Below are positions 5,716 to 13,376 of a stretch of DNA of 13,376 nucleotides, in pieces. Where the stretch lies: positions 1 to 13,376 of the forward strand of contig CAZNZW010000070.1 in the NCBI GenBank assembly GCA_964577615.1. Reading direction: 5' to 3'. Position numbers and translations under genes: made by a program. Under the pieces are notes generated by a model. The model had not been told where the DNA came from. It worked only from the letters and a program-made list of their open reading frames with translations, and searched no databases. The stretch is from QNYZ01 sp964577615. GTDB lineage: Bacteria; Desulfobacterota; Desulfobacteria; Desulfobacterales; QNYZ01. Within the stretch, counting starts at the first letter, position 1; every line of letters begins with the position of its first letter.

Positions 5716-6330
5716 ATGGCCCATGCAGCCGTCACGATTATTCAAACCAAACAGAGCGTCACGATATTGAACAGAAAACAGACCATCATTGCCCCGCTGG
5801 TATTATTGATACTTTTGTACCCGGCGATGGGTATTGCCGCCAGGGCCCGGCTGAGCAATATTATCGTCACCAATACCCGTGATGACCTGCTGCTCTATCT
5901 GGCCGTGGACAACGCCTTCCAGCCAAAAATAAAAAAGGCGGTCTTAAGCGGCGTACCCACAACCTTTTCCTTTTTCATCTCCCTGTACCAGAGCCGGTCT
6001 TTCTGGCTTGACAGAAAAATCACCGACCTGACCATTACACATACCGTCAAATTCGACCGGTTGAAAAATACGTTTACAATTACGCGTTCCTGGGAAAAAG
6101 GGCCGCCTCTGATCACCAGTTCGTTTGAGCAGGCTGAAAAACTGATGACCCACGTGGACAATTTGAAGGTGGCTGCACTGAACAGGCTGGTCAAGGGCCG
6201 GCAATATCAAATCCGCGCCAAGGCTGAATTAAGCAAGCTCAAACTCCCTCTGCATCTGCATTATGTTTTGTTTTTTGTCTCTCTCTGGGATTTTGAAACC
6301 GACTGGTACACGATGGATTTTATTTATTAA
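5716..6330 (+). CDS. DUF4390 domain-containing exported protein
   Basis: A 204-residue protein of unknown function. Residues about 19-43 form a signal-peptide-like segment: NRKQ, then a hydrophobic IIAPLVLLILLYPAMGIA, then ARA. The exported part has DUF4390 features: repeated beta-rich stretches and the C-terminal LWDFETDWYTMDF (190-202). In Gammaproteobacteria DUF4390 genes also sit directly before NtrY/NtrX-type genes, so a periplasmic role linked to the sensor kinase is a reasonable inference. The start is uncertain: the ATG has no Shine-Dalgarno and follows the hairpin T-run by 5 nt; a TTG at 5767 would leave a more typical short signal-peptide N-region but also lacks a clear ribosome site. 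Its stop is 1 nt before the kinase start, so the two are probably co-translated. Confidence 0.8.
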   Translation: MAHAAVTIIQTKQSVTILNRKQTIIAPLVLLILLYPAMGIAARARLSNIIVTNTRDDLLLYLAVDNAFQPKIKKAVLSGVPTTFSFFISLYQSRSFWLDRKITDLTITHTVKFDRLKNTFTITRSWEKGPPLITSSFEQAEKLMTHVDNLKVAALNRLVKGRQYQIRAKAELSKLKLPLHLHYVLFFVSLWDFETDWYTMDFIY

Positions 6331-6331
6331 G

Positions 6332-8581
6332 ATGGACCGAAACAGATTCAAATCATCTGAACTCAAACCGCCCGGTCCCACCATTCGCCGACGCGAAAAA
6401 AAACGCCGGAAACGAGAGCTGGTGATTATCGCCCTGATTGCAATCCTCGTCGGCCTGCTGACCTGGATCGAGTTCAGGCTGTTTCATTTTGGGTCTGGAT
6501 TTCCTATTTCAAACACCCTGCTGATGTTCAGCCTGATGAACATCAATCTCCTCCTCCTGCTGCTTCTTATTTTTCTCGTTTTCCGCAATCTGGTCAAGTT
6601 GCTCTACGACCGCAAGCGTCGAATACTCGGCTCCCGGCTGCGGACACGCCTGGTGGCCGCCTTTGTCACCCTGACGCTGCTGCCCACCGGCGTATTGTTC
6701 TTTTTTTCACTCTGGTTCATCACTTCGAGTATCGCGTTCTGGTTCAATGCGCCCGTTGAGCAGGCACTGGAAAATTCGCTTAAAGTCGGGCAGCAGTTAT
6801 ACCAGAACATTGAGGACCATCACCGCTTCTTTTTAGAACGGATTGCCTATCAGCTCAAATCCAAAAAGATTCTTGCGCCGGACCAGAGAAAAAATCTCAA
6901 CCGCTACGTCGAGATTGTCCGGCGGTCCCTTAATTTTGACGGCGTTGAAATCTATACGCCCAAAAAAAAATTGATCGCCATCTCCACCAGTCCCGAAATA
7001 AAATCCAGGAAACTCCGCCCCATCCCCACCGACAACCTGTTTAAGAAAAAAGACGCGCCGCACGTTTTTTCCGTATCCGAAACCGGAAAGCAGGGGGAAA
7101 TTTATCGATCCATCGGTACCGTTCCCTTTGCCGAAACAGGCAGACGCATTGAAGCATTTGTAGTTATCTCCCGTTTGATTCCACCCGCGCTCTCGAGCAG
7201 CATGGCCTCTATTTCCAAGGGATTCGACGAATACCAGCAGATGAAATTATTGAAAGACCCCGTGCGGAGCACCTACTATATCACCCTGTCCATTGTTGCG
7301 CTGCTGGTGGTATTTTGCGCTGTCTGGTTCGGGTTTTATCTGGCCCGCTCAATCAGTATCCCGATTCAGAACCTGGCCGAAGGAACCCGCCGGGTGGCGG
7401 AAGGCGATCTGAGTTTTTCCATTGCCAAAACCGGCGATGACGAAATCGGCAGTCTGGTGGACTCATTTAACCACATGACCAGTGATCTCAGAATCAACCG
7501 GCAGCAGCTCGACCAATCCGCCGAAAAATTAAGGGAGCAGAATTATGAAATTGAGCAGCGGCGCCGGTACATGGAAATATTATTGCGAAATATTTCCGCC
7601 GGCGTGATATCTCTCGATGCCAACGGCATCATCAAAACAATGAACAAGGCCGCCGAACGGCTGCTCGATCTGGATGCATCGGCCATCATCAACCACCCCT
7701 ACCACGAACTGCTTTCCGGCCAGGATCTCAACTTTACCGAAGAAGTCATCGAAGAGTTGAAACATACCACGGGCGACGCCGTCGAACGGCCTTTGCGGCT
7801 CAGCATCAACCATCAACCCCGGAGCTTCATCCTCCACATCAACACCCTTAAATCCGAATCGGGTGACCTCATGGGCATGGTGGTGGTCTTCGATGATCTT
7901 ACCGACCTTGAAAAAGCCGAACGGATGGCCGCCTGGCGTGAAGTGGCCCGGCGGATTGCCCACGAAGTAAAAAATCCGCTGACTCCGATTGCCCTGTCGG
8001 CCGAACGGCTGAAACGGCGCTATGCGGATAAAATTAATGAGCCAGTCTTCGAAGAATGCACCCAGATGATTATCGACCATGTGGCCCTGATCCGAACCCT
8101 GGTCAATGAATTCTCCGCCTTTGCCAAATTCCCGACGGCAAATCCCAAGCCTTATTATTTATCGGCGATTATAGATGAAACGGTTGCCCTGTATAAAGAA
8201 GGCCACCCTGAAATCAACTTTGTCATCAATGTGGCCGACAGAATGCCCAGGATCCATATCGATCGGCAGCAGATCAAGCAGGCCCTGATCAATCTGGTGG
8301 ACAATGCCGTTGCCGCATTGAGAAACAAGGGCAGCATCGTGATCAGCCTGTCCCATGATCCCATCTTAAAGCTGGCGCGTCTGGAGGTGGCTGATAATGG
8401 TCCGGGTATCTCCGATGAAGATAAAACCCGCCTGTTTGAACCGAACTTTTCCACCAAAACCGCCGGGATGGGGCTGGGACTGACCATTGTCAATTCTATT
8501 GTTACCGATCACAAGGGAATGATCCGCGTGGTCGACAACCAGCCCCGGGGGGCCAAATTTGTGATCGAATTACCCGCGTAA
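6332..8581 (+). CDS. ntrY: NtrY-family membrane sensor histidine kinase
   Basis: A 749-residue kinase. After a basic N-terminus (RRREKKRRKRE) come three hydrophobic segments (about 30-48, 61-86, 107-134), a roughly 180-residue extracytoplasmic sensor region, a fourth span (about 315-336), HAMP (about 337-392), a short coiled coil, PAS (about 412-525), the HisKA domain with phosphoacceptor H544 in REVARRIAHEVKNPLTPIAL (the NtrY signature, continuing SAERLKRRY), and the ATPase domain with N658, D688-N-G-P-G and GMGLGL (712-717). All key kinase residues are present. The topology and H-box match NtrY, associated with nitrogen or redox control in proteobacteria; the signal here is unknown. The ATG is 1 nt after the DUF4390 stop, suggesting coupling. 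The partner is the next gene. Confidence 0.92.
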   Translation: MDRNRFKSSELKPPGPTIRRREKKRRKRELVIIALIAILVGLLTWIEFRLFHFGSGFPISNTLLMFSLMNINLLLLLLLIFLVFRNLVKLLYDRKRRILGSRLRTRLVAAFVTLTLLPTGVLFFFSLWFITSSIAFWFNAPVEQALENSLKVGQQLYQNIEDHHRFFLERIAYQLKSKKILAPDQRKNLNRYVEIVRRSLNFDGVEIYTPKKKLIAISTSPEIKSRKLRPIPTDNLFKKKDAPHVFSVSETGKQGEIYRSIGTVPFAETGRRIEAFVVISRLIPPALSSSMASISKGFDEYQQMKLLKDPVRSTYYITLSIVALLVVFCAVWFGFYLARSISIPIQNLAEGTRRVAEGDLSFSIAKTGDDEIGSLVDSFNHMTSDLRINRQQLDQSAEKLREQNYEIEQRRRYMEILLRNISAGVISLDANGIIKTMNKAAERLLDLDASAIINHPYHELLSGQDLNFTEEVIEELKHTTGDAVERPLRLSINHQPRSFILHINTLKSESGDLMGMVVVFDDLTDLEKAERMAAWREVARRIAHEVKNPLTPIALSAERLKRRYADKINEPVFEECTQMIIDHVALIRTLVNEFSAFAKFPTANPKPYYLSAIIDETVALYKEGHPEINFVINVADRMPRIHIDRQQIKQALINLVDNAVAALRNKGSIVISLSHDPILKLARLEVADNGPGISDEDKTRLFEPNFSTKTAGMGLGLTIVNSIVTDHKGMIRVVDNQPRGAKFVIELPA

Positions 8582-8583
8582 AA

Positions 8584-8604
8584 ATTGACGATTGACGATT
8601 GACG
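8584..8604 (+). repeat. Three perfect tandem copies of ATTGACG
   Basis: A 7-bp unit is repeated three times without error, beginning 3 nt after the kinase stop codon and ending 75 nt before the regulator start. It could be a binding array, a slippage-prone microrepeat, or chance. Confidence 0.85.
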
Positions 8605-8679
8605 GGCGATAATTGTATTTTAACAGGCGTACGCTGTCGGGCACCAGCTGCCATTTTTCAATCCAAGCAGGGGAATTGC

Positions 8680-10038
8680 ATGCAACCATCTATTCTCATC
8701 GTTGACGATGAAACCTCCATCGTTCAATCACTAAGTGGTCTCCTGGCAGACGAAGGCTACACGCCGCTGACCGCCTATAACGGGTATGAAGCCCTCAAAG
8801 TGATCGAAGCGGAATCACCGGACCTGGTGCTCCTGGATATCTGGATGCCCGGGATCGACGGGCTCGACACTTTAAAGGAGATTAAAAAAACACATCCATT
8901 CCTCCAGGTCATCATCATCACCGGCCACGGCACCATCGAAACCGCTGTTACCGCCATTAAACTGGGCGCTTATGATCTGATCGAAAAGCCACTTTCCATT
9001 GACAAGGTCATCGTCGCCATCAACAATGCGCTGAACTATCGCCGTCTGGAAGAAGAAAACCGGTACCTGCGGAAAAAAACCCTGGAAAAAAACTCCATTA
9101 CCGGAAGCAGCCCGGCCGTCATGGCGCTGCGGAAGGAAATCGCCATGGCGGCGCCCACCGACTCATGGGTCCTGATCACCGGTGAAAACGGGGTGGGGAA
9201 AGAACTGGTTGCCCGAACCATCCACCAGCTCAGCGAACTTGCCGAACATCCCATGGTGACGGTTAACTGCGCGGCCATTCCCGAGCCGCTCATTGAGAGC
9301 GAACTGTTCGGCCACGAAAAAGGCGCTATTCCCGGGGCCGCGAGAAAAAAACGGGGTCAGTTCGAACTGGCGGGCACCGGTACGCTTTTTCTGGATAAAA
9401 TCGGGGACCTGGGCATGAAACCCCAGGCTGAAGTCCAGCGGGCCCTGCAGGACCGCCGGTTTCAGCGTCTCGGCGGCACCCGGGCCATACAGATCGATTT
9501 CCGAGTCATTTCCGCCTGCCATAAAGATCTTGAAAAAGAGGTTGCCGCCGGCCGGTTTCGGGAGGATCTTTACTACCAGCTCAAGGTGATTCCCATCTGG
9601 GTTCCCCCGTTGCGGGAACGTATTGCAGACATTCCGCTGCTCATGGAAACCTTCTTCAGGGAAAATATCCAGCAGGCCGGTCAGAAAACAAAAAAAATGT
9701 CGGACGAAGCGCTGGCGCTGCTGAACCGCTACCACTGGCCGGGCAATGTCCGCGAGCTGAAAAATCTGGCGGAACGGCTGGCAATCATGGTGGACAAAGA
9801 AATTATTGACGCCGACGACCTGCCCGCGCCGTACAATCCGAACGTCTGCGGGTCGACGCCGCCCCCGCTGTCGACGCTGCTGGACATGGCCGATTTTAAA
9901 TCCGCCTGCAGTGAGTTTGAAAAACAGTTCCTTCAGGACAAGCTCCGACAGAACGAGCAGAATATCGCCCGTACCGCCAGGGCCGTTGGGGTTGACCGCA
10001 GCTACCTGGACAAAAAGGTGAAACAATTTGAAGGCTGA
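8680..10038 (+). CDS. ntrX: NtrX-type response regulator with a degenerate AAA+ domain
   Basis: A 452-residue REC-AAA+-Fis HTH protein. The receiver domain (about 3-120) is intact: D9/D10, phosphoacceptor D53 in LLDIWMPGIDGLD, T81 and K103. The AAA+ domain (about 140-380) has Walker A GENGVGKE (168-175), SELFGHEKG, VPPLRER and YHWPGNVRELKN. Three normally conserved features are altered: the sigma-54 contact loop reads GAIPGA (215-220) instead of GAFTGA, the Walker B is FLDKIGD (K240 where Glu is usual), and Q300 replaces the second Arg of FREDLYYRL (R293 is kept). The C-terminal Fis-type HTH (about 410-450) reads EQNIARTARAVGVDRSYLDK. The start has AGGGGA upstream. It probably receives phosphate from the NtrY kinase but may regulate without sigma-54 or ATP hydrolysis. 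The substitutions were confirmed at codon level. Confidence 0.9.
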   Translation: MQPSILIVDDETSIVQSLSGLLADEGYTPLTAYNGYEALKVIEAESPDLVLLDIWMPGIDGLDTLKEIKKTHPFLQVIIITGHGTIETAVTAIKLGAYDLIEKPLSIDKVIVAINNALNYRRLEEENRYLRKKTLEKNSITGSSPAVMALRKEIAMAAPTDSWVLITGENGVGKELVARTIHQLSELAEHPMVTVNCAAIPEPLIESELFGHEKGAIPGAARKKRGQFELAGTGTLFLDKIGDLGMKPQAEVQRALQDRRFQRLGGTRAIQIDFRVISACHKDLEKEVAAGRFREDLYYQLKVIPIWVPPLRERIADIPLLMETFFRENIQQAGQKTKKMSDEALALLNRYHWPGNVRELKNLAERLAIMVDKEIIDADDLPAPYNPNVCGSTPPPLSTLLDMADFKSACSEFEKQFLQDKLRQNEQNIARTARAVGVDRSYLDKKVKQFEG

Positions 10039-10089
10039 TCGCCGCTACAATACTGCGCCAGACGTCCGGCGGCGCACAGGCGGAAATAT

Positions 10090-10118
10090 TCCACAATTAA
10101 CAATCGGAACAATATAAT
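10090..10118 (+). promoter_or_regulatory. Promoter-like TATAAT directly before rsmD
   Basis: TCCACA and a perfect TATAAT are 17 nt apart, but the -10 box touches the TTG start of rsmD, so a transcript starting there would begin inside the gene. It may be a coincidence of an AT-rich ribosome-binding region, or drive an internal transcript for rsmD-coaD-nrdJ. Confidence 0.2.
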
Positions 10119-10673
10119 TTGAGAATAATCGGCGGCATGCGACGGGGTAAACGGCTTTTTGGGCCCCGGAATCTATCCATTCGTCCCACGGCGGATCGGA
10201 TCCGCGAATCCATTTTCAATATCATTTCCCAACAGGTAACCGGCGCAGTTGTCCTGGACCTGTTTGCCGGCACCGGTGCCATGGGGCTGGAGGCGTTGAG
10301 CCGGGGGGCTGCCCGGGCGGTATTTATCGACAACCACCCGGTGGCCCTGGCGCTGGTAAAAAAAAACATCGCCGCCTGTCAATGGGCTGATCGCGCCCGC
10401 GGTATTCGCTGGGATATCCGCCGGAATCTGAACTGTATCCATTCCGGCCCGGCCCGGTACGACCTGGTATTTATCGACCCGCCCTATGCACTGAGGCTGG
10501 CAGCTGAAACATTGAAACATCTTGAACAAACCCGGATGCTTGCCAATGGATCGATAATCATCGTCGAGCATGATCGCTCCGAGATCATCGAGAATGCAGC
10601 CCCCTCTTTTATCTGTGAAGACGAGCGCGCCTACGGGAAAACCCTTGTCACATTTTTCCGTTATATGGTATAG
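10119..10673 (+). CDS. rsmD: 16S rRNA (guanine-966 N2)-methyltransferase RsmD
   Basis: A 184-residue SAM-dependent methyltransferase, normal family length, acting on 30S precursor particles. Seen: MRIIGGMRRGKRL at the N-terminus, RPTADRIRESIFNI (22-35), SAM-binding DLFAGTGAMGLEALSRGA (47-64) and catalytic IDPPY (119-123). The start is TTG: the RIIGG opening is universal in the family and no other in-frame start exists before an upstream stop. The ribosome site is weak (GGAA, 9 nt away). It follows ntrX by 80 nt and precedes coaD by 60 nt; rsmD-coaD is a very common bacterial pair. Confidence 0.93.
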   Translation: MRIIGGMRRGKRLFGPRNLSIRPTADRIRESIFNIISQQVTGAVVLDLFAGTGAMGLEALSRGAARAVFIDNHPVALALVKKNIAACQWADRARGIRWDIRRNLNCIHSGPARYDLVFIDPPYALRLAAETLKHLEQTRMLANGSIIIVEHDRSEIIENAAPSFICEDERAYGKTLVTFFRYMV

Positions 10674-10733
10674 GCGCCAATGATTGTACGTATCAGCCCG
10701 GGAAAATATAAATTGAAATAATAAGGATTCCTC

Positions 10734-11243
10734 ATGGCTAAAATTGCGGTTTATCCGGGTACATTTGACCCCATCACCAACGGACACCTTGATATTATCA
10801 AACGCGGCTTAACGGTGTTTGACCACTTAATTGTGGCCATTTTACACAACCCGAAAAAAAACACGCTGTTTACGGTTGAAGAACGGCTCGGTTTAATTAA
10901 ATCCTGCCTGAGAAAAACGGCCAATGTCTCAGTGGACACGTTCAGCGGCCTGCTCGTCGATTATGCTGTTGAAAAAAATATCAACGTCGTCTTGAGAGGC
11001 ATGCGCGCCACCTCTGATTTTGAGTATGAATTTCAGCTGGCCCTGATGAATCGCCGGTTGAACAAAGATATTCAAACCGTTTTTCTCATGACCGGGCTGC
11101 GATGGATTTTCACTTCTTCTTCCATTATCAAGGAAGCGGCCCGGTTCAATGGAAACATCAGAGGCATGGTCCCCCGTGTCGTGGAAAAAGCGCTCAGCAA
11201 AAAGCTCAACCCGCCGAACGCGCCCGGTTCCCATGCAGACTGA
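10734..11243 (+). CDS. coaD: Phosphopantetheine adenylyltransferase (CoaD)
   Basis: A 169-residue nucleotidyltransferase that transfers AMP from ATP to 4'-phosphopantetheine, the penultimate step of CoA synthesis. Seen: YPGTFDPITNGHLDII with T10 and the T/HxGH-type motif TNGH (15-18), K41/K42, RGMRATSDFEYEFQLALMNR (88-107) and the nucleotide-binding TSSSIIKEAARFNG (127-140). The length suits the family, with about 10 extra residues at the end where the gene overlaps nrdJ by 11 nt. AAGGA precedes the ATG. Confidence 0.95.
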   Translation: MAKIAVYPGTFDPITNGHLDIIKRGLTVFDHLIVAILHNPKKNTLFTVEERLGLIKSCLRKTANVSVDTFSGLLVDYAVEKNINVVLRGMRATSDFEYEFQLALMNRRLNKDIQTVFLMTGLRWIFTSSSIIKEAARFNGNIRGMVPRVVEKALSKKLNPPNAPGSHAD

Positions 11244-13376
11244 TCTGTCAGACAACGCACGGACGATCCTTGCCAAACGCTATCTGAAAAAGGATGCCGA
11301 TGGCCATGTCACCGAAAGCCCGGCGGACATGTTTGCCCGCGTGGCCCGGACGGTGGCCGGGGGTGACCGCCGGTTCAACGCAGATAAGGACATCGAGCCG
11401 ACCGCCCGAAGGTTTGAACGGGTTATGACCCGCCTGTGGTTTCTCCCCAACTCCCCGACATTAATGAATGCCGGGCGGCCCCTGAGCCAACTGGCGGCCT
11501 GTTTCGTTCTCCCCATCGCCGACAGCATGGAAAGTATTTTTGACACCCTAAAAAACACCGCCCTGATTCATAAAAGCGGCGGCGGGACCGGATTTTCCTT
11601 TTCCAATATCCGCCCCGCCGGCGATACCGTCCGGTCGACCTCGGGCGTATCCAGCGGACCGCTGCCGTTTCTGCGGGTCTTTGATTCAATGACCGAAGCG
11701 GTTAAACAGGGCGGGACCCGCAGCGGGGCCAACATGGCCGTTTTGCGCGTTGATCATCCGGACATCGACGCCTTTATCCGTATCAAAGATGATCCGCGAT
11801 GTCTGACAAACTTCAACTTGTCCGTCGCCCTCACCGACCGGTTTATGACCGCACTGGCCAACGGCGACACATACGATCTGATCAACCCTCGAACCGGGCA
11901 GGCGGTGGGTCATATGCCTGCCAAGGACATATTCGAGCGGATTGTGGATTCTGCCTGGCGAACCGGCGAACCGGGGATTATTTTCCTCGACGCCATCAAC
12001 CGGGACAACCCGACACCAGACCTCGGCCGCATGGAAGCCACCAATCCCTGCGGAGAGCAGCCACTGCTCCCTTATGAATCGTGTACGCTGGGGTCCATCA
12101 ATCTGGCCGCCATGGTCGATGACGGCCAGGTGCAATGGGACCGGTTGGGGGAAACGGTTGCCACCGCCGTCCATTTTCTGGATAACATAGTGGAAATCAA
12201 TCAATACCCCATGGCCGAAATAAAATCCGCCAGCCGGGCCACCCGCAAAATCGGGCTGGGCGTCATGGGCTTTGCCGACATGCTGATCCATCGCGGGATT
12301 CCCTATGATTCCGAAGCGGCCGAAAATGAGGCCGGGCAGGTCATGTCTTTTATCCGAACGCACGCATATAACGCATCTGCCGCACTGGCAAAAGAGCGCG
12401 GCAATTTTCCCCTGTTTGAAAAAAGCGTCCACGCGGACGCGGGCAGCCAGTTTATGCGCAATGCCACGACCACGACCATCGCCCCCACCGGCACCATCAG
12501 TCTCATTGCCGGGGTATCCAGTGGCGTGGAACCGCTCTTTGCCGTGGCCCATAAAAGACGGGCCATTGACGCAGAGCCCCTTTTCGATATCCACCCCGAA
12601 TTCATCGCCACGGCACGGCGGGAAGGATTTTTAACCGACGATCTGATCGATGCGGTCTCACGTGCCGGATCCGTCCAGCAAATCGACAACATCCCGTCGT
12701 CTGTCCGGCGCCTTTTTGTCACCGCCCATGACATTTCACCGGAATGGCACATCCGTATTCAGGCCGCTTTCCAGAAGCACGTCGATAATGCCGTTTCCAA
12801 AACAGTCAACTTCCGCGCCACAGCCACCCGGGAACAGGTTGGAGCGGTTTTTCAACAGGCCTGTGCGCTCGGCTGCAAGGGCGTCACCGTTTACCGTAAC
12901 AACAGCCGGGACAATCAGGTACTCTTTGTCGATGCGTCCCTCCCCGCATCGGGTTTCCGCACCCCGCGCGCCCGGCCGGAACAGACTCTGGGCCTGACAC
13001 GACGCATTCGCACCGGGTGCGGCAATTTATACGTAACGGTCAATTCAGACGACCAGGGGCTGTGTGAAGTCTTTGCCAAAATGGGTAAAACAGGCGGGTG
13101 CGCCTCGTCTCAGATCGAGGCCGCCGGCCGGCTGGTATCCCTGGCGCTCCGCTCCGGCATCCGCGTGGATTCCGTTATCAAGCAGCTCAAGGGAATCCGC
13201 TGTCCGTCACCCATCTGGCAAAACGGGAAAATGGTACTGTCCTGCCCCGATGCCATGGCAAATGTTCTGGAAATCGTCGGCGGCACAATAGCCGCACCAT
13301 CCGGAGACATGCATGGCGTCTGCCCGGAATGCGGTGATGTTCTGACCCATGAAGCAGGCTGTCTCGTCTGCCACGG
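11233..13376 (+). CDS. nrdJ: Adenosylcobalamin-dependent (class II) ribonucleotide reductase, 3' end cut by the window
   Basis: Makes deoxyribonucleotides using vitamin B12 radical chemistry, with or without oxygen. 714 complete codons are visible and the frame is open at the edge. Seen: redox cysteine C90 in LAACFVLP, KSGGGTGFSFSNIRPAGD (114-131), EAVKQGGTRSGANMAVLRV (155-173), the N271-P-C273-G-E275 radical site, the second redox cysteine C284 in YESCTLGSINLAAM, TTTTIAPTGTISLIAGVSSG (412-431) and VDNAVSKTVNF (517-527). The tail has the class II C-terminal extension (CGNLYVTV, GGCASSQIEAAGRL) and a cysteine pair set beginning CPEC (697-700) and CLVC (710-713) that normally re-reduces the active site, so only a few residues should be missing. 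The ATG overlaps coaD by 11 nt (ATG, five bases, TGA) with no Shine-Dalgarno, implying coupled translation. Confidence 0.95.
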   Translation, partial: MQTDLSDNARTILAKRYLKKDADGHVTESPADMFARVARTVAGGDRRFNADKDIEPTARRFERVMTRLWFLPNSPTLMNAGRPLSQLAACFVLPIADSMESIFDTLKNTALIHKSGGGTGFSFSNIRPAGDTVRSTSGVSSGPLPFLRVFDSMTEAVKQGGTRSGANMAVLRVDHPDIDAFIRIKDDPRCLTNFNLSVALTDRFMTALANGDTYDLINPRTGQAVGHMPAKDIFERIVDSAWRTGEPGIIFLDAINRDNPTPDLGRMEATNPCGEQPLLPYESCTLGSINLAAMVDDGQVQWDRLGETVATAVHFLDNIVEINQYPMAEIKSASRATRKIGLGVMGFADMLIHRGIPYDSEAAENEAGQVMSFIRTHAYNASAALAKERGNFPLFEKSVHADAGSQFMRNATTTTIAPTGTISLIAGVSSGVEPLFAVAHKRRAIDAEPLFDIHPEFIATARREGFLTDDLIDAVSRAGSVQQIDNIPSSVRRLFVTAHDISPEWHIRIQAAFQKHVDNAVSKTVNFRATATREQVGAVFQQACALGCKGVTVYRNNSRDNQVLFVDASLPASGFRTPRARPEQTLGLTRRIRTGCGNLYVTVNSDDQGLCEVFAKMGKTGGCASSQIEAAGRLVSLALRSGIRVDSVIKQLKGIRCPSPIWQNGKMVLSCPDAMANVLEIVGGTIAAPSGDMHGVCPECGDVLTHEAGCLVCH

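Noticed and set aside
8638..8660. Hairpin GGCA/TGCC followed by ATTTTTC between ntrY and ntrX
   Set aside because: The stem is only 4 bp; not credible as a terminator and it would separate a kinase/regulator pair.
9163..10026. 287-codon minus-strand open frame antisense to ntrX
   Set aside because: It lies entirely opposite a gene with strong domain motifs; it reflects GC-biased codon use.
11686..12594. 302-codon minus-strand open frame antisense to nrdJ
   Set aside because: It lies opposite well-conserved NrdJ active-site sequence and shows no recognisable motif.

Overview
The window looks like a piece of chromosome from an anaerobic, LPS-making Gram-negative bacterium, most likely a Desulfobacterota (sulfate-reducer-type deltaproteobacterium). 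This is inferred from protein character and gene order, not from a search. Supporting points are an lpxC gene (lipid A synthesis), an adenosylcobalamin-dependent (class II, oxygen-independent) ribonucleotide reductase, a linked DUF4390-NtrY-NtrX block, a flavin oxidoreductase of the type common in anaerobes, and moderately GC-rich DNA with frequent GTG/TTG starts. No rRNA, tRNA, CRISPR array, insertion sequence or phage gene was seen.

Layout. Left edge (46-1161, +): a nitronate monooxygenase/2-nitropropane dioxygenase family flavoprotein. It converges on a minus-strand block (4483 down to 1321): comM/yifB (AAA+ ATPase, TTG start), then a gap with promoter-like elements, then a phasin-like protein built of 22-residue repeats, a PhaR-type PHA regulator, and a 59-residue single-span membrane protein that overlaps the end of the phaR-like gene. 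A divergent spacer (4484-4700) then leads into a plus-strand block: lpxC (GTG start), a terminator-like hairpin, a DUF4390 exported protein, an NtrY-type sensor kinase, an NtrX-type response regulator, rsmD, coaD, and nrdJ, which runs off the right edge a few residues before its expected end.

How the parts work together. The right-hand block mixes envelope synthesis (LpxC), a membrane two-component system (DUF4390/NtrY/NtrX) and core metabolism (16S rRNA methylation, CoA synthesis, deoxyribonucleotide supply). The left-hand minus-strand trio resembles a polyhydroxyalkanoate or lipid-granule surface system, but no PHA synthase or depolymerase is present in the window.

Most notable observations: (1) the NtrX-like regulator keeps its receiver domain, Walker A and HTH, but its sigma-54 contact loop reads GAIPGA instead of GAFTGA, its Walker B glutamate is lysine, and the second arginine of the FREDLYYRL segment is glutamine, so it is probably not a conventional sigma-54 activator; (2) the phasin-like protein has five gapless 22-residue repeats with proline every 44 residues, an apolipoprotein-like architecture; (3) a small membrane-protein gene is translationally overlapped with the phaR-like gene, giving a compact three-gene candidate granule/membrane system.
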